Origin: CAZSIA01 sp045126355
Lineage (GTDB): Bacteria; Bacillota_I; Bacilli_A; Acholeplasmatales; Anaeroplasmataceae
Direction: 5' to 3'
Assembly: GCA_045126355.1 (NCBI GenBank)
Contig: JBGVOE010000110.1
Coordinates: 1 to 22,663, forward strand
Length of the DNA: 22,663 bases
The notes beneath the pieces were generated by a model. It had not been told where the DNA came from. It worked only from the letters and a program-made list of their open reading frames with translations, and searched no databases. A program made the translations under genes and the position numbers. Shown one piece after another: positions 1 through 7,614 of this stretch (its first letter is position 1; each line of letters opens with the position of its first letter).

Positions 1-1
1 T

Positions 2-259
2 AATTATTTTGAAAATAAATCATTAGTTTATATTTCATACTGGACAAATAGTAGTATTGAATATAACGTTACTAAAACTGAAATTAAAGACGGAAAAGTT
101 AATGTTTATTTAGATGTTCTATCTCCTTATTATCAAGAGGAAGATTATATATTAATAAATATTTTAGTAGAAATTGACCATAAAACAGATGAAAATACTG
201 AACTTAATATAATTAGAAAAATTATTCAATTAAAAGAATATCAAACTTTTGAAAACTAA
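2..259 (+). CDS. 3' end of an unknown protein (5' partial)
   Basis: An open frame enters from the left edge and ends at TAA 257-259, giving the last 85 residues of a protein whose start lies outside the window. The visible part is acidic, Tyr/Asn-rich and predicted mostly beta (for example the run VNVYLDVLSPYY), with no membrane segment. This resembles the extracytoplasmic parts of the lipoproteins and membrane-anchored regulators nearby. It ends 28 nt before the next lipoprotein gene with no terminator between, so the two are probably co-transcribed. I do not recognise a family; a lipoprotein or the outer domain of an XRE-membrane protein are both possible from context only. Confidence 0.65.
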   Translation, partial: NYFENKSLVYISYWTNSSIEYNVTKTEIKDGKVNVYLDVLSPYYQEEDYILINILVEIDHKTDENTELNIIRKIIQLKEYQTFEN

Positions 260-287
260 AATTTACTTAAAAAATGGGTGATTAAAA

Positions 288-959
288 ATGAAGAAATTAT
301 TAATATTATTTTGTTTAACATTCATCATATGTCTTTCAAGTTGTAGTAATTCTAATTACAACATATACGAAATGAAAATAAATAATGATTCTGTAGACGA
401 AAAGATAATGAATGAATATGTATCTTGTGATGATGATTATACAAAATTACTAGAAAATACCCCTAACTTAATGTCATATCTTTATAATGTAACACCTAAA
501 GCATTAAAGAAAAAATGTGATATTTATAGATTCTCATATGATGAATGCGGAAAATTAGGTGGTGAAACATTTTTAGTTTATGAAGATGAAGTATATCAAT
601 TAGGTACAGCATTTGGAGGATATGGAGTCACTGAATTTGCATATATAGATACAAAAGATCAAAATGTATTATACTTCATTTTTTCAGCAGGAAGTGGTAT
701 TCATCAAAGTTCGATAGGAGCATTTGATTTCGATACAAAGACTTTAAGCAACTATAATCCAGAATTAACTGACAATCCTTTTAATCAACCTTTTTCAGGT
801 GCAGAAGATATAGCATTCTATGTATCTGAAGGATATCTTGGAATATGTGAAGCAACAATAGGTTGGAAATCAAATGATACATTTGAAGTAAATATTATTA
901 AAGGTGAAAATGTGATTTATCATATAAAAGCAGTTGATTTTGTTTCAATTAATGAATAA
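288..959 (+). CDS. putative lipoprotein, 223 aa
   Basis: The N-terminus has two Lys, a hydrophobic core and a lipobox L16-S-S-C19, so the mature protein should be lipid-anchored on the outside of the membrane at Cys19. The mature part of about 205 residues is acidic, with no further membrane segment and no domain I recognise. A GGGTGAT ribosome binding site at 276-282 supports this start. The stop TAA (957-959) is one base before the AGGAGGT site of the next gene, so translation of the two lipoproteins is probably coupled. Function unknown; a surface or sensory lipoprotein is the most that can be said. Confidence 0.75.
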   Translation: MKKLLILFCLTFIICLSSCSNSNYNIYEMKINNDSVDEKIMNEYVSCDDDYTKLLENTPNLMSYLYNVTPKALKKKCDIYRFSYDECGKLGGETFLVYEDEVYQLGTAFGGYGVTEFAYIDTKDQNVLYFIFSAGSGIHQSSIGAFDFDTKTLSNYNPELTDNPFNQPFSGAEDIAFYVSEGYLGICEATIGWKSNDTFEVNIIKGENVIYHIKAVDFVSINE

Positions 960-975
960 AAGGAGGTAAAACCTT

Positions 976-2835
976 ATGAAGAAATATTTGTTATTAATTT
1001 TTACAATGCTATTCTTAATAACATTAACATCTTGTGATGTAAATTCATATGAAGAAAACTCATGGTATTCAAATGATAGGTTAAAAGAATGCTTAGTAGA
1101 AGATTTACCTGAAATTCAAAATGTTGACTATGTAAAAAAGAACGATGAAGATGTCTATTTTTATATGAATAGCAATGATTATAATTCATATGTTAATATT
1201 GTATATAATTATCTAAAATCACTAAATTTTGAATATTTAGGAACAAAAGGAGATGCCAAAGCAAGCCTTGCTGGAATGCTTTCTACTTATTATTTTAAAG
1301 AAGCTAATACATTAGAAGAATTTAGAACAGATGGCGATGGTTCTGATTATACTTTTGTATATTCTGATGGAACTTTAGATGGTAGTAGAGTTGTTTTTAA
1401 TATTATTAAATTTTATAGAGATGATAATTCTACATTAGAATATAAAAATAAAGAATTAAATTATAATACATTTATGGTTGTAAGACATTATTCTGAAAGT
1501 CCATTAGGTGGAATACCTATGTTAAAGGATGAAGAAATAGAAGACGAAATTATAAATGCTTATGTAGAAAAGTATGAGTTGTTAGAAACACCAACAATTG
1601 GTCAACTATTCAATTCATTTGTCAAAGATGGTAAAGAAGTTGTTCCATTCATAATGGGTGAATATGGTGATGCTATGGTTTGGAGTGAAACAGTAGCAAA
1701 CATCTATTTCTATTATCCAGATCACAGAAGAATTGAAGTTTATTATGATAATGCAATTTATTCTCTTAAAGAAGCTTATGATAATGGAATCTTGACTCAA
1801 CAAAATCTTATTGATATAGCTAAAGAATATGATTATGATTGTAAAATGGGCCATTCATGGAATGAAGGAGAATTAACTCAAGTTCCTGGTGGTGGAGAAG
1901 TAATCCTGTATACTTGTTTAGTATGTGGAGAAAGAAAAACAGAAGATATTAACAATGATATAGGTTATGCATGTGATGTTACTATAACTGGTGAAATAGA
2001 TTCTTTAATTGAAAATGTTTCAGGAATATATACTGCAGGTACAACATTAGAAATATATTCTCATCCATTAATGGATGTTGACCTAGCAATGTATGTGAAT
2101 GGAGAATTCCATCAAATACAAGATACAATAAAAGTAGATGGAGAATATAGATGGCGTTATAGTTTAGTATTACCAGCTGAAGATATAATGATAGAATTTA
2201 AAACTGTTGGTATTGAATATAGTGATGTTCAAACAATTTTAAATATCCCTAATATAACACTTGATGATATCGTAGAAGTTAGATATGAAAGAGGATATAT
2301 CGGAGTTGCACCAGGTAGTTTAACTGATATTGCATATAGCACAGATATGGAAGATAGAAGTAGTGTGTTAAGCTTACTTGAAATGACTGTATATGAAGAC
2401 TTATCTAATAATTGGCAAGTATGTGGTGGAGGATATACTTTATACACAATATTTACTAGTAATGCAAGTTATGACATAGAAATTACTAATGATTATATCT
2501 CAATTAATCAAAAACATTATAAATTTATAGGTGAATATATTTCATTTGAATATCCAAAATCACAAGCACATTCTTATATAACATATTTAGATGATTTTGA
2601 TGCTTATACAATGGATGATGTTAAAATAGGAAACTTTACTGGATTATCAGAATTTGAATTTATTGATTATCCATATGATACGTTACCCGAAAATGAAAAT
2701 TTAGGATATTTAGAAACTGAAATAGGTAGATTATATATCCTTGCAGATAATATTTTCTATATTAAAGATGGAAATACACATACTTATTTCTTAGTTACTG
2801 GTGAAAAGACTTTTAGAGATATATTTATAAAATAA
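976..2835 (+). CDS. large lipoprotein with a Cys/His zinc-ribbon-like motif, 619 aa
   Basis: The signal peptide ends in lipobox L17-T-S-C20, and AGGAGGT at 961-967 lies 8 nt before the ATG. Around residues 289-323 there is a C289-x3-H293-x-W295 element followed by C314-x2-C317-G and KTE. It resembles the short H-x-W ... T-C-x-x-C-G-x-x-K-T-E repeats common in large surface proteins of gut Bacillota, where the Cys/His set may bind metal. After it, residues of about 325-415 form a beta-rich segment containing YVNGEF and LPAEDIMIEF, like modules of the same surface proteins. The N-terminal 270 and C-terminal 200 residues are unrecognised. It is probably co-transcribed with the lipoprotein gene before it. 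Adhesion, sensing or binding at the cell surface is plausible, but no substrate can be named. Confidence 0.78.
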   Translation: MKKYLLLIFTMLFLITLTSCDVNSYEENSWYSNDRLKECLVEDLPEIQNVDYVKKNDEDVYFYMNSNDYNSYVNIVYNYLKSLNFEYLGTKGDAKASLAGMLSTYYFKEANTLEEFRTDGDGSDYTFVYSDGTLDGSRVVFNIIKFYRDDNSTLEYKNKELNYNTFMVVRHYSESPLGGIPMLKDEEIEDEIINAYVEKYELLETPTIGQLFNSFVKDGKEVVPFIMGEYGDAMVWSETVANIYFYYPDHRRIEVYYDNAIYSLKEAYDNGILTQQNLIDIAKEYDYDCKMGHSWNEGELTQVPGGGEVILYTCLVCGERKTEDINNDIGYACDVTITGEIDSLIENVSGIYTAGTTLEIYSHPLMDVDLAMYVNGEFHQIQDTIKVDGEYRWRYSLVLPAEDIMIEFKTVGIEYSDVQTILNIPNITLDDIVEVRYERGYIGVAPGSLTDIAYSTDMEDRSSVLSLLEMTVYEDLSNNWQVCGGGYTLYTIFTSNASYDIEITNDYISINQKHYKFIGEYISFEYPKSQAHSYITYLDDFDAYTMDDVKIGNFTGLSEFEFIDYPYDTLPENENLGYLETEIGRLYILADNIFYIKDGNTHTYFLVTGEKTFRDIFIK

Positions 2836-2854
2836 TAATCTGCTAATTTGTATA

Positions 2855-2915
2855 AAAGAACCATTATTATAATGTAAAGAACCATAAACTTTATTCAATA
2901 TGTTTTATAATGTAA
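2855..2915 (+). promoter_or_regulatory. promoter region with direct repeats before the first XRE gene
   Basis: Two perfect TATAAT hexamers (2868-2873 and 2906-2911) sit in the larger repeat TATAATGTAA. A second repeat, AAAGAACCAT, occurs at 2855-2864 and 2876-2885, start to start exactly 21 bp, or two helical turns. No good -35 box is seen for either hexamer. The repeats look like operator sites, possibly for the XRE protein encoded just downstream (inference). Confidence 0.45.
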
Positions 2916-2929
2916 TTGGAGGTGGAAGT

Positions 2930-3625
2930 ATGTTATTCCAAGACACATTAAAAGAATTGAGAAAAAATAAAGGTATTTCCCAATATGATTTAGCTGCAGC
3001 ATTAAATATTAGTAGAAGTGTTGTCGCAAAATGGGAAACAGGTTTAACGTTACCTAATGAAGAAAATGTTAAATTATTGATGGAATACTTCAACGTTTCT
3101 AAACAAGAATTATTCAAGAATGAGGAAACTGAATGTATAGTTGTGAAAAAGAATGTATCAATATCAAAAATGAAGAAGTTAATAATTTCATTATCTGCAG
3201 CAGTATTAGTTTTGACAATTATTTTAACTGTAGTTTTAACTTCATATGCTCCTAAATCATTATCGAAACAATTAGATAAATTGGGAGACTTTGAGGATGT
3301 TAAAATATCGCTTCATGATATGGTTAATGATCAAACATATTATTTAGATTCTTCAGAAGAAGAAATCCATGATAAAGTGTTACTCTTACTAAATGATGTT
3401 GAATATCAATTTTATCCAAGCAATATGATTGTTGAAAAATGGATTGGAAGTTACACAATCTGTCTTGAGGGAGATATAACAATTTATATAAATTTAGGAT
3501 ATTTAATAATTGATGGTGAAAATAGAGCTGTTAAAAATTATTTTTCAAACAATATAGATATAGTAATTGACTTGCTAATTAGTAGTGAAAGTATAGAAAT
3601 TATAGATGAATCATATAATCAATAA
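2930..3625 (+). CDS. XRE-family regulator with one membrane helix and an outer domain, 231 aa
   Basis: Residues 6-62 form a lambda-repressor/Cro-type HTH, with the ISRSVVAKWETG recognition-helix region and the usual LPNEENVKLL continuation. Residues 83-105 are a single hydrophobic helix, and 106-231 should lie outside the membrane. The likely role is a one-component membrane regulator that binds DNA inside and senses something outside. I chose the ATG at 2930, not the in-frame ATG at 2900, because GGAGGT (2918-2923) sits 6 nt before it and the HTH begins right there. The gene ends in a clear terminator (3646-3679) and is preceded by its own candidate promoter, so it is probably a single-gene unit. 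Its HTH is closest in this window to that of the 455-aa protein downstream. Confidence 0.8.
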   Translation: MLFQDTLKELRKNKGISQYDLAAALNISRSVVAKWETGLTLPNEENVKLLMEYFNVSKQELFKNEETECIVVKKNVSISKMKKLIISLSAAVLVLTIILTVVLTSYAPKSLSKQLDKLGDFEDVKISLHDMVNDQTYYLDSSEEEIHDKVLLLLNDVEYQFYPSNMIVEKWIGSYTICLEGDITIYINLGYLIIDGENRAVKNYFSNNIDIVIDLLISSESIEIIDESYNQ

Positions 3626-3645
3626 GAAAATAATACGAGATTTTT

Positions 3646-3679
3646 AAAGGTATAGAACGAATAATTCTATACTTTTTTT
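3646..3679 (+). terminator. Rho-independent terminator
   Basis: GTATAGAA (3650-3657) pairs perfectly with TTCTATAC (3665-3672) around a 7-nt loop. Flanking A and T bases extend the stem, and T7 follows at 3673-3679. It lies 21 nt after the stop of the preceding XRE gene. Confidence 0.85.
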
Positions 3680-3682
3680 AAA

Positions 3683-3749
3683 GTATCAAAGCGTATCACG
3701 AGAAAAACTTAATTCTATGTATAATTAAATTGCACATGTGTTAAGGAGG
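3683..3749 (+). promoter_or_regulatory. candidate promoter and ribosome binding site of the 455-aa XRE gene
   Basis: A perfect TATAAT lies at 3720-3725, with no convincing -35 box. GTATCA occurs at 3683-3688 and again at 3693-3698, start to start 10 bp (one helical turn), upstream of the -10, and could be an operator. The ribosome binding site AAGGAGGA (3743-3750) is near-ideal and supports the ATG at 3758. Confidence 0.4.
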
Positions 3750-3757
3750 ATATTAAA

Positions 3758-5125
3758 ATGTTTAAAGAAAAATTAGTTGAACTTAGAAAATCACATAACG
3801 AAACTCAAGAAGCTTTAGCTTATCGATTACATGTTTCACGAAGTCTAGTTGCCAAATGGGAACAAGGAAGATCATTCCCATCTATAAATGAATTAAATAA
3901 GATTTGTGAAATTTATAAAATCGAATTTGAGCAATTATTATCTAAAAATGAACTTAAAGATCAATATGGTATTATTCTTAAAAAGAACAAAAATAAGAAT
4001 ATGATTATTGCTATTATGTCTATTCTATTTGCAGCAATATTAATAACAATTGGGGTGATTTATTTATTTAAAAATCCCAGTTTTACTAATGTGAGCTACG
4101 AGAAAATTAATATTGTTAGCGTTACATCACAAGATAATCCAGAATCTTATGGTCCAAATAGTAAAACAATCACATTAGAAGATGGAACAATTATTGAAGA
4201 TGTTTCAATAAACGATGGAAATGATTATACTATTACATTTGATGGTGAGAGTTATTCTAATGTAATGATTAATTATATTACCAATGGAAACCACCTTGAC
4301 TACAAAATTATTCATACCTATAATATTTTTAAGCAAATTATTAAGACTGAAAAAATCATAGAGAATATCGATTTTAATTGTCCTATTTTAAAAGATGAAG
4401 AAGTTCATGTTATTGGAGCTTATATTCCATTGACTGATAGTACAGAATTTAATGAAGAGACATGCTTATTTATTAATTTTTCTACAGCTAATGATACATT
4501 TGCTATACATGGAAATTTGTTCAGTTGGTCATATTTTGGAGGTTTAGTAGATAATGAATCGCTATTACCATATACTAAAGCTTCCTGCAAGTTTTATTTA
4601 GATAAAGATAAACTGCATTGGAATGAAAATAATTCTATGGGTCAAACCATTAAAAGACCATTAATATATATTTATTCTAACGGTGATACTTCATTATTTC
4701 CTATTAATAATTTCACTTTAGAAAAAGAAATCAGAGAATATAGTGTTGATCCCTGGACAACTATTCCAGTAACTAATAAAAATTTATCAAAATATTTTAT
4801 TCAAGACGTTATATATGAAAATGATGAAGATGTATCAATAAAAAACATTTATTTGGAGTTTGAAATAATTAATAAAGTAACTCCAGATTATTATGAATTA
4901 TTAGAGTTTGATAGCAACGGGAATTATATTGGCAAACAATATATTTATTCTTATGAAGATTTAGATGCTTTAATTTTTAATCCACTTACAGAAAAATTAT
5001 TAATAAGTGAAATTAAAAATAATAAAATCATAAGCTCAACCTATGTTAATAAAGGCGAATGGATTAAATTATCTTTTTCAAATGATTATGGCATTTTTAA
5101 AAATAGAAATAAATTTTTCGAATAA
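3758..5125 (+). CDS. XRE-family regulator with one membrane helix and a large outer domain, 455 aa
   Basis: Residues 5-62 are an XRE/Cro-type HTH (VSRSLVAKWEQG recognition region, PSINELNKIC after it). A Lys-rich stretch at 75-80 leads into one membrane helix at about 82-104. The remaining 350 residues are predicted outside the membrane, beta-rich and without cysteine pairs or a domain I recognise. A cytoplasmic DNA-binding head joined to such a large extracytoplasmic part suggests a one-component transmembrane sensor. It has its own candidate promoter and a strong ribosome binding site. No clear hairpin terminator was found between its stop and the next gene. The ligand and target genes are unknown. 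Confidence 0.8.
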   Translation: MFKEKLVELRKSHNETQEALAYRLHVSRSLVAKWEQGRSFPSINELNKICEIYKIEFEQLLSKNELKDQYGIILKKNKNKNMIIAIMSILFAAILITIGVIYLFKNPSFTNVSYEKINIVSVTSQDNPESYGPNSKTITLEDGTIIEDVSINDGNDYTITFDGESYSNVMINYITNGNHLDYKIIHTYNIFKQIIKTEKIIENIDFNCPILKDEEVHVIGAYIPLTDSTEFNEETCLFINFSTANDTFAIHGNLFSWSYFGGLVDNESLLPYTKASCKFYLDKDKLHWNENNSMGQTIKRPLIYIYSNGDTSLFPINNFTLEKEIREYSVDPWTTIPVTNKNLSKYFIQDVIYENDEDVSIKNIYLEFEIINKVTPDYYELLEFDSNGNYIGKQYIYSYEDLDALIFNPLTEKLLISEIKNNKIISSTYVNKGEWIKLSFSNDYGIFKNRNKFFE

Positions 5126-5215
5126 TTTAATGTACTAAGTTTTGCCTTTTAAACATTATTTTGATTGATTAAGTTATTAATTTATCAACTCTCGCAATTT
5201 GACAGTGACATAAGG

Positions 5216-5251
5216 TATAATACATATTAAAATATTGCCATCAAGGAGGTA
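5216..5251 (+). promoter_or_regulatory. -10 box and ribosome binding site of the third XRE gene
   Basis: A perfect TATAAT at 5216-5221 and AAGGAGGT at 5243-5250 fix transcription and translation of the gene starting at 5258. A perfect TTGACA lies at 5199-5204, but with only 11 nt to the -10. That pair is too close for a normal sigma-A promoter, so the real -35 is unclear. Confidence 0.45.
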
Positions 5252-5257
5252 ACTATT

Positions 5258-5869
5258 ATGTTTATAGGTGAAATTATTTTACAAAGAAGAAAAGAATTAA
5301 ATATGACTCAAAAGGAGTTAGCAGAAAAACTAAATGTCACAGACAGAACAATATCTAGGTGGGAATGTGGAGTAAGTTTACCCGATGTTGAAATGCTAAA
5401 AACTGTTTCGATTGTGTTAAATGTTGATATTAACTATTTTTATAGTGATGTAAAAACAAAAGAAATTAATTATGAAGAAGAGTATGATTATGATAGGATT
5501 AAGAAGTATAAAATTAATGCTTTAATACCATATGTACTGTTGATTTTTTCTTTACTAATGATAGTGATTTTAAAGATTGTTTTATTTGAAATTACGGCTA
5601 CACTAGGCTTATTTTCAAACATTCATCAAATGATTGATTATACAATAAAATCAGGTGTTGTTAATTATGTAGTATGGATAGTAATAATATCTATAGTTGG
5701 AATAATTATTGCTTTAATTTCGCTCTTCTTACATTTAAAAAATAATATATCATTTAAGTACTTTTATCTTGGCAAAGTTCATCAAAATGTATATTTAAGT
5801 ATATTTAAGAAAATAAGTATTCCATATGATATTATCATGTCATTATTAATATTTTCTTTATTAATATAA
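5258..5869 (+). CDS. XRE-family regulator with three membrane helices, 203 aa
   Basis: Residues 5-61 are an XRE-type HTH (VTDRTISRWECG). An acidic linker at 69-80 follows, then membrane helices at about 86-110, 137-160 and 187-203. Unlike the two preceding regulators it has no large outer domain: only a loop of about 25 residues between the first two helices and a loop of about 26 between the last two. The last helix is short and the protein stops inside it, which may be natural or may mark a shortened protein. A terminator follows at once, so a frameshift into further coding sequence is not evident. It is probably a membrane-bound repressor; in this kind of protein the membrane part often senses stress or a partner protein (family-level inference). 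Confidence 0.78.
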   Translation: MFIGEIILQRRKELNMTQKELAEKLNVTDRTISRWECGVSLPDVEMLKTVSIVLNVDINYFYSDVKTKEINYEEEYDYDRIKKYKINALIPYVLLIFSLLMIVILKIVLFEITATLGLFSNIHQMIDYTIKSGVVNYVVWIVIISIVGIIIALISLFLHLKNNISFKYFYLGKVHQNVYLSIFKKISIPYDIIMSLLIFSLLI

Positions 5870-5881
5870 ATCATTCAATTT

Positions 5882-5919
5882 GCTGCCTTAGGAACATTCG
5901 TTCTTAAGGTGGTTTTTTA
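5882..5919 (+). terminator. strong Rho-independent terminator
   Basis: A 14-bp stem (5882-5895 with 5900-5913, including a few G-T pairs) closes an ATTC loop and runs into a T tract at 5913-5918. It isolates the XRE gene from the ABC-F operon. Confidence 0.88.
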
Positions 5920-5928
5920 TAATTCTAC

Positions 5929-5957
5929 TTGAAACATAGATTAAAAAGTGATATAAT
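5929..5957 (+). promoter_or_regulatory. sigma-A-like promoter of the ABC-F operon
   Basis: TTGAAA (5929-5934) and TATAAT (5952-5957) are separated by exactly 17 nt, the best-formed -35/-10 pair in the window. Transcription should begin near 5964, leaving a leader of about 105 nt before the ABC-F start codon. Confidence 0.8.
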
Positions 5958-5963
5958 AAGACC

Positions 5964-6068
5964 AGTAAATTAAGAAAGTGGTGAAGACATGAACAACTAA
6001 CCAATAATTATTTAAATTTATGCTAATTCATATTGCAAATAGTTTCTCACTTTTGGTGAGGTGATTTT
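5964..6068 (+). promoter_or_regulatory. ABC-F leader with a three-codon upstream ORF and an SD-masking hairpin
   Basis: A minimal ORF, ATG-AAC-AAC-TAA at 5989-6000 (Met-Asn-Asn), is preceded by GTGGTGA (5979-5985), a plausible ribosome binding site. Further down, TCTCAC (6045-6050) can pair with GTGAGG (6056-6061), covering most of the AGGTGAT ribosome binding site (6059-6065) of the ABC-F gene. A competing pairing of GAAAGTG (5974-5980) with CACTTTT (6048-6054) would free it. Short leader ORFs and alternative hairpins are known for antibiotic-inducible ABC-F genes; that this is one is inference. Confidence 0.5.
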
Positions 6069-7610
6069 ATGATGCAATTAAACAACTGCACTATATCTAC
6101 AAAAGACGGGAAAAAGATAGTGCAAAATTTAAGCTTTATTTTAAATGAAAATGATAAATTAGCAATTATTGGTGAAGAAGGTAATGGTAAATCTACCATT
6201 TTGAAGTTCATGTATGACACTAACTTAATAGAAGACTATTGCTATTACAGTGGTAATATTAATATAAGTATGGAAAATATTGGATATTTACCACAAACAT
6301 TCAATAAAGAATTTCTACATTTAGGTGCAATGGATTATTTAATTTTGGATGAAATTAATAATGAACCTAATTATGAAGTTTATAATATAATTTTTAAAAT
6401 AGAGAAATTATTTGATGAGTATGAATTAGATTTAGAAATAATACATCAAAATCGATGTATTGAAACTTTATCTGGTGGAGAAAAGATAAAACTCCAACTG
6501 GTAAAACTAATGACAAAAAATGCTCATCTTTTTATTTTAGATGAGCCAACAAACGATTTAGATTTAGATACAATTATTTTATTAGAAGAGTTTATAAAGA
6601 ACACAAAAACTCCTATAATATATATTTCTCATGATGAAACATTATTAAGAAATACAGCAAATAAAATACTACATATTGAACAATTAGGTAGAAGAAAAGA
6701 ATTAAGATTTACTTATGAAGCGGTTGGTTATGATGAGTATTTATATCTAAGAGATAGAAAGCAAACTAAGCAAAACCTAGAGGCTTATAGAACCCATAAA
6801 GAGTATAAAAGAAAACAAGAGATTCTTGCAAGACAACATGCACTTGTCCAAGGACATTTAAATATGGCTATAAAAGATCCTTCTAGTGGAAGAATATTAG
6901 CTAAAAAGATGGCGAACATTAAGAGCCAAGAACGAAAATTAGAAAAAATGGAAGTTACAGATTATGTAATCAATGAATCTGAAATCAATATATTCTTTAA
7001 TGAAGATATTAACTTTCCTTTAGGCAAAACATTATTAGATATTAAAAACTACACATTGAAAGTAGAAGACCATATTTTATCTAATAATATTAACTTGTTT
7101 ATAAAAGGAAATAAACATATTGCAATAATAGGTAAAAATGGTTGTGGAAAGACAACATTAATAAATGAAATTTATAAAATGTTACTTAATAACAATATTA
7201 ACGTTGGTTATATGCCACAAGATTATACTTTGTTAATAAATGATGAATTAAAACCTGTGGAATATTTGCAATCATTATTAGGTTATGATAATGAAATTAA
7301 AGCTAAAATCATGTCCCATTTAGGTGCGTTAGGTTTTATAGAATATGAAATGAATAAAAGCATTAAATATTTATCAGGCGGTCAAAAGGCAAAACTATAT
7401 TTATTGAAGCTAATAATGTTAAAGAACAATGTCTTAATATTAGATGAACCTACAAGAAATTTATCAGTATTGTCTGTTGGAGTAGTTAAAAGAATCTTAA
7501 AAACATTTAATGGTGCAATAATATTTATTTCTCACGATAGAGCATTTATAAATGATTTAGCAGACGAGGTTTATGAATTAACTATCAATGGATTAAGGTT
7601 GGTGAAATAG
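6069..7610 (+). CDS. ABC-F family ATPase, possible ribosome protection factor, 513 aa
   Basis: Two ATPase domains in one chain with no membrane segments define the ABC-F class, which act on the ribosome. Domain 1 has Walker A GEEGNGKST (35-43), signature LSGGE (134-138) and Walker B with E159 followed by PTNDLD. Residues 208-300 form the charged helical interdomain linker. Domain 2 has GKNGCGKTT (355-363), LSGGQ (435-439), Walker B with E460, and H489. The D-loop of domain 2 reads EPTRNLS rather than the usual EPTNHLD. Length and linker fit either a housekeeping factor or an antibiotic-resistance factor; the regulated-looking leader favours resistance. ATG codons at 6069 and 6072 are both usable from AGGTGAT (6059-6065). 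It is the first gene of an operon with the amidohydrolase. Confidence 0.88.
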   Translation: MMQLNNCTISTKDGKKIVQNLSFILNENDKLAIIGEEGNGKSTILKFMYDTNLIEDYCYYSGNINISMENIGYLPQTFNKEFLHLGAMDYLILDEINNEPNYEVYNIIFKIEKLFDEYELDLEIIHQNRCIETLSGGEKIKLQLVKLMTKNAHLFILDEPTNDLDLDTIILLEEFIKNTKTPIIYISHDETLLRNTANKILHIEQLGRRKELRFTYEAVGYDEYLYLRDRKQTKQNLEAYRTHKEYKRKQEILARQHALVQGHLNMAIKDPSSGRILAKKMANIKSQERKLEKMEVTDYVINESEINIFFNEDINFPLGKTLLDIKNYTLKVEDHILSNNINLFIKGNKHIAIIGKNGCGKTTLINEIYKMLLNNNINVGYMPQDYTLLINDELKPVEYLQSLLGYDNEIKAKIMSHLGALGFIEYEMNKSIKYLSGGQKAKLYLLKLIMLKNNVLILDEPTRNLSVLSVGVVKRILKTFNGAIIFISHDRAFINDLADEVYELTINGLRLVK

Positions 7611-7614
7611 AATT

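Noticed and set aside
5199..5221. TTGACA plus TATAAT as a canonical promoter
   Set aside because: The spacer is only 11 nt; the -10 is kept as a feature but the pair is not accepted as a promoter.
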